Positions 8,318 through 16,762 of a stretch of DNA of 64,000 nucleotides are shown here, piece by piece. The position numbers and the translations under genes were made by a program. The DNA comes from Gemmatimonadota bacterium. GTDB lineage: Bacteria; Gemmatimonadota; Gemmatimonadetes; Gemmatimonadales; Gemmatimonadaceae. The first letter of the stretch is position 1. Each line of letters starts with the position of its first letter. The stretch is from positions 124,001-188,000 of the forward strand of contig JACPPC010000015.1 in assembly GCA_016191225.1 (NCBI GenBank), in the 5' to 3' direction. The notes beneath the pieces are model-generated. The model had not been told where the DNA came from. It was given only the letters and a program-made list of their open reading frames with translations, and ran no database searches.

Positions 8318-9849
8318 GCGCGCCGGTGTTCGATCCCCTCGAGCTCGGCGTGCTGGGCCACGCCGTGTCGATGGTCGCCGAGGAAATGGGGAGCGTGCTC
8401 GTGCGCGGCTCCCTCTCGCCGAACATCCGCGAGCGGCGCGATGCCTCGAGCGCGCTGTTCGACCTGCGCGGGCGGATGGTGGCGCAGGCGGCGCACATTC
8501 CCGTGCACCTCGGGGCGATGCCGGAGTCGGTGCGCGCGGTCATGGCCCGCGATCCGAGGCCGGGCGACCTCTTCCTGCTCAACGACCCGTACCACGGCGG
8601 GTCGCACCTCCCCGATCTCACCATGGTGCTGCCGATCGTCGACGAGGGCGCGATCGTCGGCTACGCCGCGGTGCGCGCGCACCACGCCGACGTGGGGGGC
8701 ATGAGCCCCGGCAGCATGCCGCAGGGGGCGACCGAGCTCTGGCAGGAGGGACTCGTGGTGCCGCCGGTGCGGCTGGCGCGGAACGGCGAGATCGACACCG
8801 AGGTGATGTCGCTCGTGCTGGCGAATGTGCGCACGCCAGTGGAGCGCCACGGCGACCTCGCCGCGCAGCGGGCCGCTTGCGAGGCGGGGGCCGAGGGGTG
8901 GCGTGCGCTGCGGCACCGCGAGGGAGTGGTGCGGCTCGATGCCGGCTGCGACGCCTTGCTCGACTACACCGAGCGCCGGGCGCGGGCCCGGCTCGTGCCC
9001 CTCGAGGGGGCGACGGGAGTGGGCGAGGACGCGCTCGAGGGCGACGGCGTGAGCGACCGGCCGGTGCCCGTGCGCGTGAGGGCCACGGTCAGGTACTCGA
9101 AGCTCCACCTCGACTTCACCGGCTCGTCGCCGGTCGTGGCGGGCAACGTCAACTGCCCCGCCGCGGTCACGCGCGCCGCCGCGGTGTTCGCCCTCCGCAC
9201 GCTGCTGAGCGACGACGTGCCGACCAACGACGGCATTGCCCGGGCGATCGAGCTCGTGCTCCCCGAGGGGAGCGCGATCAATGCGAGCGCGCCGGCGGCG
9301 GTCGCCGCCGGGAACGTCGAGATGAGCCAGCGGATCACGGACACGATCTTCCTCGCCATGGCCTCGGCCGGCATTCCCGTGGCGGCGCAGGGGCAGGGAA
9401 CGATGAACAACATCACGTTGGGCGGCGCCGGCTGGACGTTCTACGAGACCCTCGGTGGCGGGCAGGGGGCCAGCGGGCGCGGACCGGGGCCGAGCGCGGT
9501 GCACGTGGGGATGAGCAACACCCGCAACACCCCGGTGGAGACTCTCGAGGTCGCCTATCCGATCCGCATCGAGAGGTACGCGCTTCGCGCCGACTCCGGC
9601 GGTGGCGGCGTGCACGCCGGCGGAGCAGGGGTGATCCGCAGCTACCGGGCCCTGGCCCCGTGTGTGGCCACGCTGCTCACCGAGCGACGAAGCCGATCGC
9701 CGCAAGGTGCGTCGGGGGGCGGGGCGGGGGTGGCGGGCGTGAACGCGCTCAACGGGGCCGTTCTGCCCGCCAAGGTGCGACGGAGCCTGGCCGCCGGCGA
9801 CGTGCTGACGATCGAGACGCCTGGTGGCGGAGGCTGGGGCAGGCGCTAG
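8314..9849 (+). CDS. hyuB: Hydantoinase/5-oxoprolinase subunit B family protein (HyuB-like)
   Basis: The 511-residue partner of the preceding HyuA-like protein has typical B-subunit motifs: SPNIRERRDASSALFD near the N-terminus, LNDPYHGGSHLPDLT, HHADVGGMSPGSMP (metal or active-site histidines), and a glycine-rich end with GGGQGASGRGPGPSAVH and GGGGVHAGGAG. It is cytoplasmic and forms a complex with subunit A. ATG 8314 overlaps the hyuA stop. The gene closes the forward operon and a GC-rich hairpin follows 18 bp after the stop. Confidence 0.9.
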   Translation: MSAPVFDPLELGVLGHAVSMVAEEMGSVLVRGSLSPNIRERRDASSALFDLRGRMVAQAAHIPVHLGAMPESVRAVMARDPRPGDLFLLNDPYHGGSHLPDLTMVLPIVDEGAIVGYAAVRAHHADVGGMSPGSMPQGATELWQEGLVVPPVRLARNGEIDTEVMSLVLANVRTPVERHGDLAAQRAACEAGAEGWRALRHREGVVRLDAGCDALLDYTERRARARLVPLEGATGVGEDALEGDGVSDRPVPVRVRATVRYSKLHLDFTGSSPVVAGNVNCPAAVTRAAAVFALRTLLSDDVPTNDGIARAIELVLPEGSAINASAPAAVAAGNVEMSQRITDTIFLAMASAGIPVAAQGQGTMNNITLGGAGWTFYETLGGGQGASGRGPGPSAVHVGMSNTRNTPVETLEVAYPIRIERYALRADSGGGGVHAGGAGVIRSYRALAPCVATLLTERRSRSPQGASGGGAGVAGVNALNGAVLPAKVRRSLAAGDVLTIETPGGGGWGRR

Positions 9850-9866
9850 CGACCACTCTGCGGCGA

Positions 9867-9883
9867 GCCGGGCCAGGCCCGGC
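9867..9883 (+). terminator. GC hairpin after hyuB
   Basis: Two 8-bp arms (9867-9874 and 9876-9883) are perfect inverted repeats with a one-base centre. There is no T-run. The position just after the hyuB stop supports a terminator role. Confidence 0.45.
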
Positions 9884-9991
9884 GGCGACCGCGCCGGACG
9901 CAGAGAACCACGGCTCGAAGGTCCCGTCTCTCGCTCTCTTGATGGGGCGTGTTAAGGCCACCGTTACGCGAATGCCGTGAATCGTCACAAA

Positions 9992-10014
9992 ATGTTGCGG
10001 CGCCGCGACAACAT
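9992..10014. promoter_or_regulatory. Operator-like inverted repeat upstream of PEP-CTERM gene (distal)
   Basis: An ATGTTG/CAACAT inverted repeat flanks an inner CGGCGCCG palindrome. A second site about 45 bp downstream shares the half-sites GTTGCGG and CAACAT. The region between hyuB and the PEP-CTERM gene (9850-10171) holds no gene and is visibly less GC-rich than its neighbours, as expected for a regulatory region. The binding factor is unknown. Confidence 0.4.
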
Positions 10015-10050
10015 CGGGCGCTCTGCAACGCCGGGTTCCATGTGTAAGTC

Positions 10051-10066
10051 GTTGCGGGGCAACATA
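10051..10066. promoter_or_regulatory. Operator-like inverted repeat upstream of PEP-CTERM gene (proximal)
   Basis: A perfect GTTGC-GGG-GCAAC dyad is followed by ATAT. It shares GTTGCGG and CAACAT with the distal site at 9992-10014, at a different spacing. Two related sites ahead of one gene suggest binding by one regulator (inference). Confidence 0.4.
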
Positions 10067-10080
10067 TTCGGTTTGTGCCC

Positions 10081-10146
10081 GGAACTTGCAATGGACGGTT
10101 CCGCAAGCTGCCACCGGCCGAGGAGCCGGTAGAGCCAAGCAAGTCC
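10081..10146 (+). promoter_or_regulatory. Candidate structured 5' leader, or alternatively a sigma-54-like promoter
   Basis: The sequence folds as a three-way junction. P1 pairs ACTTGC (10084-10089) with GCAAGT (10139-10144), extended by GG/CC beyond a bulged A. P2 is a short GGA/TCC hairpin at 10093-10102. P3 is a 6-bp stem, ACCGGC (10113-10118) with GCCGGT (10125-10130). It ends about 25 bp before the start codon. A competing reading is a weak -24/-12 element at 10074-10090, with TTGCA at -12 and TGTGCCC at -24. PEP-CTERM genes elsewhere are often sigma-54 dependent. Only one of the two readings can be fully right. Confidence 0.35.
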
Positions 10147-10171
10147 AAACTCCGCGCGTAGGAGGCAGAAA

Positions 10172-11161
10172 ATGAAGTTCCGCAATCTGCTCGCTGCCGT
10201 CGCGGTGGCCGCCGTCGGTGCAGTGTCACAGCTGCAGGCGCAGGCGATCATCACGAACGGCACCATCACCCTCGGCGTTGACGCCGCGGGGCAGCTGAAC
10301 ATCTGCTGCGGCAGTGCCTCGAACGGCGGCGCCGGCCCGTCAACGAGGTACGTCGGCTTGCGGCAGAACTCGAGCAACAAGGAGTCGACCGCTGACGGCT
10401 GCCTGTGCGAGGGCTGGGGCGCCTCGTACAACGGCACGACCGGTGGCGGCGCGGACAACGCGCAATACAACAACACGACGGCCGTCTCGTTCTCGGCCGA
10501 CGCTACGAGCGCGAAGACGGTGGTGACGATCGGCGGACTCGAGGTCACGCACGAGTTCTCGCCGTCCGGCGCAACCCCGAACCTGTACGAAGTGCTGGTG
10601 ACACTGCGCAACGTCAGCGGCTCGTCGATGAGCGACGTGTCGTACCGCCGCCTGATGGACTGGGACATCGAGCAGACCGCCTTCGACGAGTTCGTCGAGC
10701 TGAACAAGGGCACGGCCACCGCGCTCTACCAGATGACGGACAACGGCTTCGCCGGTCCGAGCCCGCTCGGTCCCGCCGGCTCGATGTGCGCGCCGACCAA
10801 CACGAACGGCATCTTCGGTCCCTGCGACCACGGCGGCCTGTTCGACTTCAACTTCGGCACGCTGGGCAACCTCGACAAGAAGTTCTTCCGCATCTATTAC
10901 GGTGCCGCTGACAACCGTGCCTCCATGCTGGCCTCGCTCGGCGCCGTGGGCGTGGAGGCCTACTCGATGGCCTGGTGCAACCCGAGCTCGGGTTACGTGT
11001 ACCCGGGCGGCTCGGTCTGCAATGGCTCCGATGACACCACGTTCGGCTTCGGCTTCAAGGGCATCGGTGGCGACCCCATCGTCAGCCCGGAGCCGGCCAG
11101 CTTCGCCCTGATGGGCACGGGGCTGGTTGGCCTGCTCGCGATTCGCCGCCGTCGCGCCTAA
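10172..11161 (+). CDS. PEP-CTERM sorted secreted protein
   Basis: The 329-residue exported protein has an N-terminal signal peptide (MKFRNLLAAVAVAAVGAVS, cleavage after AQA) and a Ser/Asn/Thr-rich body. The C-terminal sorting tail is complete: PEP at about residue 305, a hydrophobic helix (FALMGTGLVGLLAI) and a terminal RRRRA. In the family, an exosortase cleaves at the PEP motif and the protein goes to the cell surface or matrix. No exosortase gene is in this window. The body has several cysteines (ICCG, GCLCEG, MCAP, GPCD) and no domain I recognise. A strong ribosome site (TAGGAGG, 8 bp upstream) fixes the ATG. The gene stands alone, with its own regulatory region and a terminator. Confidence 0.9.
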   Translation: MKFRNLLAAVAVAAVGAVSQLQAQAIITNGTITLGVDAAGQLNICCGSASNGGAGPSTRYVGLRQNSSNKESTADGCLCEGWGASYNGTTGGGADNAQYNNTTAVSFSADATSAKTVVTIGGLEVTHEFSPSGATPNLYEVLVTLRNVSGSSMSDVSYRRLMDWDIEQTAFDEFVELNKGTATALYQMTDNGFAGPSPLGPAGSMCAPTNTNGIFGPCDHGGLFDFNFGTLGNLDKKFFRIYYGAADNRASMLASLGAVGVEAYSMAWCNPSSGYVYPGGSVCNGSDDTTFGFGFKGIGGDPIVSPEPASFALMGTGLVGLLAIRRRRA

Positions 11162-11199
11162 ACGCGCTGCCGGTCTCGGCCGGTAACAGGTAGCTTGCA

Positions 11200-11230
11200 G
11201 GCGGCCCCTCGCTCTTCGCGGGGGGCCGCC
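11200..11230 (+). terminator. Hairpin terminator after the PEP-CTERM gene
   Basis: Perfect 9-bp arms at 11200-11208 and 11222-11230 enclose a 13-nt loop. It lies 39 bp after the stop codon. The T-rich tail is weak. Confidence 0.65.
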
Positions 11231-11272
11231 TTCGCTTGCCCCCGGCGGCCCCGCCGAACCACTTTTCCCACC

Positions 11273-11938
11273 ATGCGCACCTTCCTTGTCCTCGTTGCCT
11301 GCGCGGCCCTCCACGCCGCCAGCGGCGCCCGCATGGCGCGTGGCCAGCAGGTCGAGTCGCCGCCCGCCGGCCCCAGCCTCCCCAACGCGCCGTACGTGGC
11401 GCCGGCCGTCGGTACCAGGGAGGTCTATACCGGCTTCGTGAACCGCATCGCGCGAAACGCCGGCTGGCGCACCGAGTACACCGACAACGCGGGCAGGCCC
11501 GGCGCGCGCATGGGGCTCTTCATGGCCGACAACCCCAAGATGCCCGTTGCCATGGACACGGCGCTCTTCACCCGCCTCTGGCCGCTCCGCCGCAACGGCG
11601 AGGTCGTGATCGAGACCCAGCGTTACCCGCGCAAGTGGCTCTGGAAGATCAAGGTCCTTGGCACCGAGCGCGTCAAGGTGCCCGCGGGGACGTTCGACTG
11701 CTGGGTTGTGGAGACCCTCGAGCAGCCGACGGTGACCACCTCCAAGGTCGCCTACTCCTACGTGAGCGTGTTCTACTACGCCCCCTCGATCGCGAGCGTG
11801 GTCAAGTTCAAGCAGACGGTGCTGAGCGGCACGCGCCGCGGGCAGGCGCGGCGCGCGGAGCTCGTGCGGCTCGAACGCCCTGGCAAGGAGCCGGTCGGGG
11901 GCCTGCAGATTCCAGCGATGGCCGGGAAGAAGCCGTAG
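11273..11938 (+). CDS. DUF3108-like secreted protein
   Basis: The 221-residue product has a signal peptide (MRTFLVLVACAALHAASGARMARG). The following domain resembles DUF3108: paired beta-strands ending in RVKVPAGTFDCWVVETL, then VAYSYVSVFYYAPSIASVVKFKQ. Such periplasmic proteins are thought to adopt a LolA/VioE-like fold, and their role is unknown. The ATG at 11273 is chosen because it starts the signal peptide directly. The gene is convergent with the HD-GYP gene, with only 56 bp between them. Confidence 0.65.
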   Translation: MRTFLVLVACAALHAASGARMARGQQVESPPAGPSLPNAPYVAPAVGTREVYTGFVNRIARNAGWRTEYTDNAGRPGARMGLFMADNPKMPVAMDTALFTRLWPLRRNGEVVIETQRYPRKWLWKIKVLGTERVKVPAGTFDCWVVETLEQPTVTTSKVAYSYVSVFYYAPSIASVVKFKQTVLSGTRRGQARRAELVRLERPGKEPVGGLQIPAMAGKKP

Positions 11939-11994
11939 GCCCAGCCGGATCGCCCGCCGCGTTGCGACCGGCCCGCGCGGGGCGCTCACCACGG

Positions 11995-13992
11995 TCAGAC
12001 GGCCGGCACCGCGTTCGGCGTCCGCCGCCTCACCTCGCCCGAGTCCACCAGCTCGAACACCCTGGCGGCGGTGAACGCCTCGAGCAGCACCGGGTCGATG
12101 TTTCCGTCCTTCGCCTCGGCGCCCAGGATGTCGAGCGCGCGCACCGGGCTCACTGCGCGCTTGTAGGGCCGGTCGGTCGCCGTGAGCGCGTCGTAGATGT
12201 CGGAAATCGTCATCATTCGCGTCTGCACCGGGATCTCCCCGTCCTTGATTCCGCGCGGGTAGCCCCTGCCGGTGAGCTTCTCGTGGTGCCCGTAGGCGAT
12301 GTTCGGGATCCCGCGCAGCTCGCGCGTCCACGGAATGCGCTCGAGGAACCGGAAGGTGTGCGTCACGTGTGACTCGATCTCGCGTCGCTCCTTCTCGTCC
12401 AGGTTCCCCTTCTCGATCATCAGGAACCGCAGCTCGTGCTCCTCGAGCAGCGGGCGCTCCACCCCCTCGAAGTCGACATAGGTCCGCTCGCCGACCTCCT
12501 TGAGCGCCTGGAAGTTCCGCTCGGCCATCACCGTCGGCTCGTTCGCCGCCGTGACCGCGTCGAGGTAGCGCTGCAGCTCGGCCGCCCGGTGCCGCTTGTT
12601 CTCCTCGAGCTGCACCACCGCCTGCTCGTAGCGCTCGCGCCCATGCTCCAGCAGGTAGTTGGCGCGCTCGCGCTCGTAGTCCATCTCGGCCTGCTGCCGC
12701 AGGTACGCGAAGCGGTGCCGGATCGCCCCCAGGTCCCACTGGTACAGCTTCTTCTGCTTCACCAGCACCTGCTCGCGCACGCCAACCTTGCCGAAGTCGT
12801 GCAACAGCGAGGCATAGCGCAGCTCGCGCAGTTCCTCGCGCGAGAACCGCAGCGACTGGTACGGGCCGGCCGCGCCGCCGGAGTCCACCGCCTGGGCCAG
12901 CCCCACCGTCAGCGTCGCCACGCGCCCCGAGTGGCCGCTCGTGGTCGGGTCGCGCTGCTCGATCGCCGTCACCGCGGCCTTCACGAACCCCTCGAACAGC
13001 CGCTCGATGTCCTCGTACAGCAGCGAGTTCTCGATCGCCACCGCGGCCTGTGAGGCCAGCGCCGTCACCAGCGCGGTGGAGCGCTCGTCGAACGGCCGCA
13101 CCTCCCGGTCGACGATCGACTCGCTCGTGAGCCGCACGTCGGGATCGCGCTTGTGGTTGATGAGCTGCAGCACTCCCACCACCTCGGCCCGGTGCGTCCG
13201 CATCGGGATCACGAGCATGCTCTGCGTGCGGTAGCCGATCCGGGCGTCCATGCTGCGGTTGAACCCGTACCCCACGTTCGGCGGCAGGTCGTACACGTCG
13301 GCGATCGACACCGGCTCGCCCGACTCGGCCACCGAGCCCGCGATGCTCTTGCGGTCGATCGGCACGGTGAACTCGCTGAAGGAGAGGTCGGGCAGCGTGA
13401 AGTTCTGCGTGCTCTTGAAGATCAGCGTGTTGGTGCGCGAGCCGTCGGGGCGGCGCTCCACCAGGTAGAGCGACCCGGCGTCGGCGTTGGCGAGCCGGCG
13501 CGCCTGGCCGAGGATCATCCCCAGCAGCGTCGCGAGGTCGCGCTCGGTCGTGAGCGCCGCACCGACGCGGGTGAGCTCGGTGAGTTCGTGCTGGCGGTCG
13601 GCCGCCACCACGCGGGCGGCGCGCTCTCCGGCGCGCCCCGCCGCCTCGCGAAAGGCGCCCCGCAGCACCGTCGCCACCAGCCGGGCCGGGGCATCGGCGG
13701 CGAGCCAGCCGCTCACCGCGTCCCAAGGGGCGCCCTCGGGCGGCGTGACCTCCCCGGCGCCGCCCAGGCCCACGAACGTCACCAGCTCGCGGAGTCGCGC
13801 GAAAAGGTCGGGGGTGCTCAGGGCTTGCGCCGCGAGCGCGGCGTCCAGCACGAGCACCGCTGGGCGCTCCGCCTCGATCTCCTCGGGGTGTGGAAGGGCA
13901 TTGCCGCGCGTCACCTCGACCTCGCCCGGCGACGCGCCGATGGGGGCATCGCCGAGCACGCGGCCGAGGGGGAGGAGCAGGAGGGGCTTCAC
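11995..13992 (-). CDS. GAF-HD-GYP cyclic-di-GMP phosphodiesterase-like protein
   Basis: The roughly 665-residue cytoplasmic signalling protein has an N-terminal region of about 130 residues without a clear family, a GAF domain (about residues 140-310, LGMILGQARRLANADAGSLYL...) and a C-terminal HD-GYP domain. The metal-binding HD is in LLHDFGKVG, and the GYP box reads HHEKLTGRGYP, so c-di-GMP hydrolysis is expected from family knowledge. A helical, probably coiled-coil insert of about 110 residues (rich in E, R, Q) separates the HD helix from the rest of the domain. The ATG at 14052 lies inside an inverted repeat that ends the upstream transcript, so the GTG at 13992 is preferred. Neither start has a good ribosome site. 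Confidence 0.82.
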   Translation of the reverse strand: MKPLLLLPLGRVLGDAPIGASPGEVEVTRGNALPHPEEIEAERPAVLVLDAALAAQALSTPDLFARLRELVTFVGLGGAGEVTPPEGAPWDAVSGWLAADAPARLVATVLRGAFREAAGRAGERAARVVAADRQHELTELTRVGAALTTERDLATLLGMILGQARRLANADAGSLYLVERRPDGSRTNTLIFKSTQNFTLPDLSFSEFTVPIDRKSIAGSVAESGEPVSIADVYDLPPNVGYGFNRSMDARIGYRTQSMLVIPMRTHRAEVVGVLQLINHKRDPDVRLTSESIVDREVRPFDERSTALVTALASQAAVAIENSLLYEDIERLFEGFVKAAVTAIEQRDPTTSGHSGRVATLTVGLAQAVDSGGAAGPYQSLRFSREELRELRYASLLHDFGKVGVREQVLVKQKKLYQWDLGAIRHRFAYLRQQAEMDYERERANYLLEHGRERYEQAVVQLEENKRHRAAELQRYLDAVTAANEPTVMAERNFQALKEVGERTYVDFEGVERPLLEEHELRFLMIEKGNLDEKERREIESHVTHTFRFLERIPWTRELRGIPNIAYGHHEKLTGRGYPRGIKDGEIPVQTRMMTISDIYDALTATDRPYKRAVSPVRALDILGAEAKDGNIDPVLLEAFTAARVFELVDSGEVRRRTPNAVPAV

Positions 13993-14024
13993 GTCGAGGG
14001 GAGGATCGGGGGCCCAGTGCCAGA

Positions 14025-14059
14025 CACGCCGGCACCCGGGAGTTCCGGGCACCGGCGTG
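14025..14059 (-). terminator. Long inverted repeat between the CsgG-like and HD-GYP genes
   Basis: CACGCCGG/CCGGCGTG outer arms (14025-14032, 14052-14059) and CCCGG/CCGGG inner arms are separated by a CA/CA mismatch, with a 5-nt loop. The site lies after the stop of the CsgG-like gene on the same strand. It is a likely terminator or processing hairpin. Confidence 0.5.
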
Positions 14060-14109
14060 CCGATAGTTCTACGCCGCGGGACGGCGGAGCGCCACCCTCC
14101 GGCGAACCC

Positions 14110-14850
14110 TTACGCGCCGAGCTTCTTGAGCTCGTCCTTCGGCTTCTCGAACTCGGGGAAGTCGCTGACGCACTTCTTGAACAGCGTGGTGGCCTCGGCC
14201 TTGTTCCCCTCGCCGAGGGCCTTGATGCCCTTGCTGTACAGCATCACCGCCGCGAACGGCACCTTGGCCGGCAGTGGCGCCGCTGCAACCTGTGTGGTTC
14301 CCCCCGCCGGGGCCATCGCGCTGCGGCGCGGAAGGTCGTGAAGTTTCATCCCCTTGTTGAGCTTCTCGCTGAGTTGGCGGATCACGTCCATCATCCCGTC
14401 GGCCTTGCCGCTGACCGCGTCAGTGTGGACGATCATGCCGGTCTCGGTGTTCACGGCCCGGGCGTTGAGCTGCACGTTGCCCTTGGGGTCGGCGATGAAG
14501 CCGCCAAAGACCATGTAGCGGGCGCCGAGCAGCTTGCCCACCCGCGACGCCGTCTCCTGGTCCATGCGCTGCGACGCGCCGAGGTCCTGCTCCTTCATGA
14601 TCTTGTCCAGGGCGTCACGCTCGACCACGCGAATCGCGGGGTTGCCCGCCATCTCGGTGATCAGGAAGTCGGCCACGCCGCGCCCGAGGGCGTCGTAGTC
14701 CCTCGCGTCCCTTCCGAACGAGCCGTTGTTGAAGTACATGATCGCAACCGTCGGGCGCTGGTCCTGCGCGGCGGCCTGCGCCATGGACAACGCCGGCGCC
14801 AGGGCGAGCGCTGCGGCGGCCAGCGTCGTGACGATCTTCAGGCGGGTCAT
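14110..14850 (-). CDS. CsgG-like secreted protein
   Basis: The 246-residue product has a signal peptide (MTRLKIVTTLAAAALALAPALSMAQA). A CsgG/FlgO-type alpha-beta domain follows: VAIMYFNNGSFGRDARDYDALGRGVADFLITEM, RVVERDALDKIMKEQ, and GARYMVFGGF with VNTETG. CsgG proteins form outer-membrane secretion pores for curli, but this one has no lipobox and no curli genes are nearby. A general periplasmic or outer-membrane role is safer. The last 50 residues (FAAVMLYSKGIKALGEGNKAEA) look like a TPR-like helical pair. It is transcribed alone or with the downstream HD-GYP gene. Confidence 0.78.
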   Translation of the reverse strand: MTRLKIVTTLAAAALALAPALSMAQAAAQDQRPTVAIMYFNNGSFGRDARDYDALGRGVADFLITEMAGNPAIRVVERDALDKIMKEQDLGASQRMDQETASRVGKLLGARYMVFGGFIADPKGNVQLNARAVNTETGMIVHTDAVSGKADGMMDVIRQLSEKLNKGMKLHDLPRRSAMAPAGGTTQVAAAPLPAKVPFAAVMLYSKGIKALGEGNKAEATTLFKKCVSDFPEFEKPKDELKKLGA

Positions 14851-14966
14851 CTGGGTCCTCCGGGGGGCTGATGGGCACGTACAGCCGGGAATCTATCGAG
14901 CGAGCCCCGGGGGCGCCGTGGCACGGCGCATCGGGGTGGCGTAAGCGGCATCACACCAGGGTAGCC

Positions 14967-14987
14967 CGCGGCGCACCGTGCGCCGCG
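14967..14987 (-). terminator. Palindromic hairpin after the metallo-hydrolase gene
   Basis: Ten-base arms (14967-14976 and 14978-14987) are perfectly complementary around one central base. The site lies 30 bp past the stop of the reverse-strand metallo-hydrolase gene. There is no T-run. Confidence 0.45.
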
Positions 14988-15016
14988 TCACAGGCACGCG
15001 CCACAAGCGGCGCGGT

Positions 15017-15889
15017 TCAGATCTCGAGCGACATCCCCTCGGCCGCGGCCACCACCTTGAGCGCCGACTTGCGCGCCGAGGCGAGGGCCCGGCACTCCGC
15101 CACGCGGGCGTCGATCTCGTCGTCCGACCGCTCCGGCTTGTGGTGAAAGAGCACGAGCATCTCGACTCCGCCCTCGATCGCGAGCTCCACCGTGTCCCGG
15201 TAGGTGGAGTGTCCCCAGCCCCGGTGGTGCTCGTACTCGTCCGAGGTGTACGTGGTGTCGTGCACGAGCACGGCGGCGCCGCGCACGAAGTTCGTGAAGT
15301 CGTCGCGCCAGGTGGGCGGCGACTGGTAACTGGCGTGCGGGCCAAGCTCGTTGTCGCTCACGTACACCAGCGCGCGGTCGCTGGCCGGGCCGTCGGTGAA
15401 GCGGTAGGCCAGGGCGCCGCCCGGGTGCTGCACGTGAAAGGCGCGCACCGTGTAGCCGCGGCCGTCGCGGCGCTCCTCGGCCAGCTCCTGGAAGTCGATG
15501 CGGGCATCGAGCTCGTCGAAGCTCACCGGGAAGACGACAGGCGACATCTGGTCGCGAACCACGCGGTCGATGCTCGTCTCGAGCGACTTGGAGCCCCAGA
15601 TCGTGAAGTGGTTGCCCGACTGGAACACGGGGGCGAAGAAGGGGATGCCCTGGATGTGGTCCCAGTGCGCGTGGGTGAGGAAGATGTCGCCCTTGATCGG
15701 CTGGCCGTTGGCCCGCTCCATGAGCGAACGGCCGAGCTCCCGGATGCCGGTGCCGGCGTCGAGGATGATCAGCCAGCCGTCGCCGGCGCGCAGTTCGAGG
15801 CACGGCGTGTTGCCGCCGTAGCGCACGGTGCTCGGCCCTGGGCTCGGAATCGAGCCGCGGGTTCCCCAGAAGCGAAGGCGGAGGCCCAT
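15017..15889 (-). CDS. MBL-fold metallo-hydrolase
   Basis: The 290-residue cytoplasmic protein starts with GLRLRFWGTRGSIPSPGPSTVRYGGNT, typical of phosphodiesterase-like MBL proteins. It carries the zinc motif THAHWDHIQG (residues about 96-105), further ligands near HVQHPGG, and VLVHDTTYT. The pattern is close to the RNase Z/PqsE-like or cAMP-phosphodiesterase class of the superfamily, and the substrate is unknown. The gene lies 105 bp downstream of crp on the same strand and may be cotranscribed with it. Confidence 0.82.
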   Translation of the reverse strand: MGLRLRFWGTRGSIPSPGPSTVRYGGNTPCLELRAGDGWLIILDAGTGIRELGRSLMERANGQPIKGDIFLTHAHWDHIQGIPFFAPVFQSGNHFTIWGSKSLETSIDRVVRDQMSPVVFPVSFDELDARIDFQELAEERRDGRGYTVRAFHVQHPGGALAYRFTDGPASDRALVYVSDNELGPHASYQSPPTWRDDFTNFVRGAAVLVHDTTYTSDEYEHHRGWGHSTYRDTVELAIEGGVEMLVLFHHKPERSDDEIDARVAECRALASARKSALKVVAAAEGMSLEI

Positions 15890-15994
15890 CGCGTCAGCGC
15901 TCGGGACGGGTGGCGTGGCTCATGGCGACGGTGACGTGGCGGCAAGATACGATCCCGCGCGCCCCGCGCCGGGTGACGCCTCTCACACTCTGGC

Positions 15995-16717
15995 TCAAAC
16001 GCGGACCTGGGAGCGCTTGCGCAGGGCCTCCAGGTCGGCGAGGGCGATGCGTCGGCGCTCGACCTTCACCCACCCCAGGTCCTGGAACTCGCGCATGGTG
16101 CGCGACACGGTCTCGCGGCTGGCGCCGATCATGTTCGCGATGGTCTGGTGCGTGAGGGGCTTGTCGATGATTCCGCCGGGGGCCGTGCCGCCGAAGTCGA
16201 GCAGCAGCCGGGCGATGCGTCCGGGAACATCGAGCAGCACGAGCCCGCCGATCTTTCCGTCCGCCGCCCGGAGACGACGCGACAGCTCCGTGAGCAACGC
16301 CCAGGCCACGCTGGGACTTCCCTCGACCCGGCGCCGGAAGTCCTCGCGCCGCAGGACGAGCAGCGTCGCGTCCTCCATGGCGATCACATGGGCGGAGCGC
16401 GGTTGGTCGTCGATCAGGGCCAGCTCGCCGAAGTGTTCGCCGATGCCCAGCACGCCGAGAATCACCTCGCGCCCATCCTCGGCGACGAGCACCACCTTGA
16501 CGCGTCCCTGACGCACCACGAACAGCGAGTCGCCCGGATCGTCCTCGAAGACGATCACGCTGCCCTTGGGGTAGCTCTTCTCCCGGGTCAGCTCGGCGAA
16601 GCGCCCGAGCTCGCCCCGCTCGAGTCCGGAAAAGAGCGGAACGGTGGCCAGAAAGTCGGCAGTCGCTCCGCCCGGCACGGGCGTCGGGCGCGGCATGCGC
16701 GACGTGGGATCGGTCAT
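15995..16717 (-). CDS. Crp/Fnr family transcription regulator
   Basis: The 240-residue cytoplasmic regulator has an N-terminal cyclic-nucleotide-binding beta-barrel (about residues 25-140; KGSVIVFEDDPGDSLFVVRQGRVKV, GIGEHFGELALIDDQPRSAHVIA). The GE-(x)-EL and RSA signature of the cAMP-type pocket is kept as FGELALIDDQPRSA. The C-terminal winged helix has the recognition helix MIGASRETVSRTMREF. No FNR-type iron-sulfur cysteines are seen, so a nucleotide effector is more likely (inference). It is divergent from rpmE and has a good promoter of its own. Confidence 0.9.
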   Translation of the reverse strand: MTDPTSRMPRPTPVPGGATADFLATVPLFSGLERGELGRFAELTREKSYPKGSVIVFEDDPGDSLFVVRQGRVKVVLVAEDGREVILGVLGIGEHFGELALIDDQPRSAHVIAMEDATLLVLRREDFRRRVEGSPSVAWALLTELSRRLRAADGKIGGLVLLDVPGRIARLLLDFGGTAPGGIIDKPLTHQTIANMIGASRETVSRTMREFQDLGWVKVERRRIALADLEALRKRSQVRV

Positions 16718-16762
16718 GGGCCGGCGGTCGGAGTCGGTTGGCGTAGGGTCAAGCTACGAACG

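Noticed and set aside
10081..10146. c-di-GMP-I (GEMM) riboswitch upstream of the PEP-CTERM gene
   Set aside because: The conserved GEMM core sequences and tetraloop/receptor are not present and the element is too short. Only a general three-stem fold is supported.
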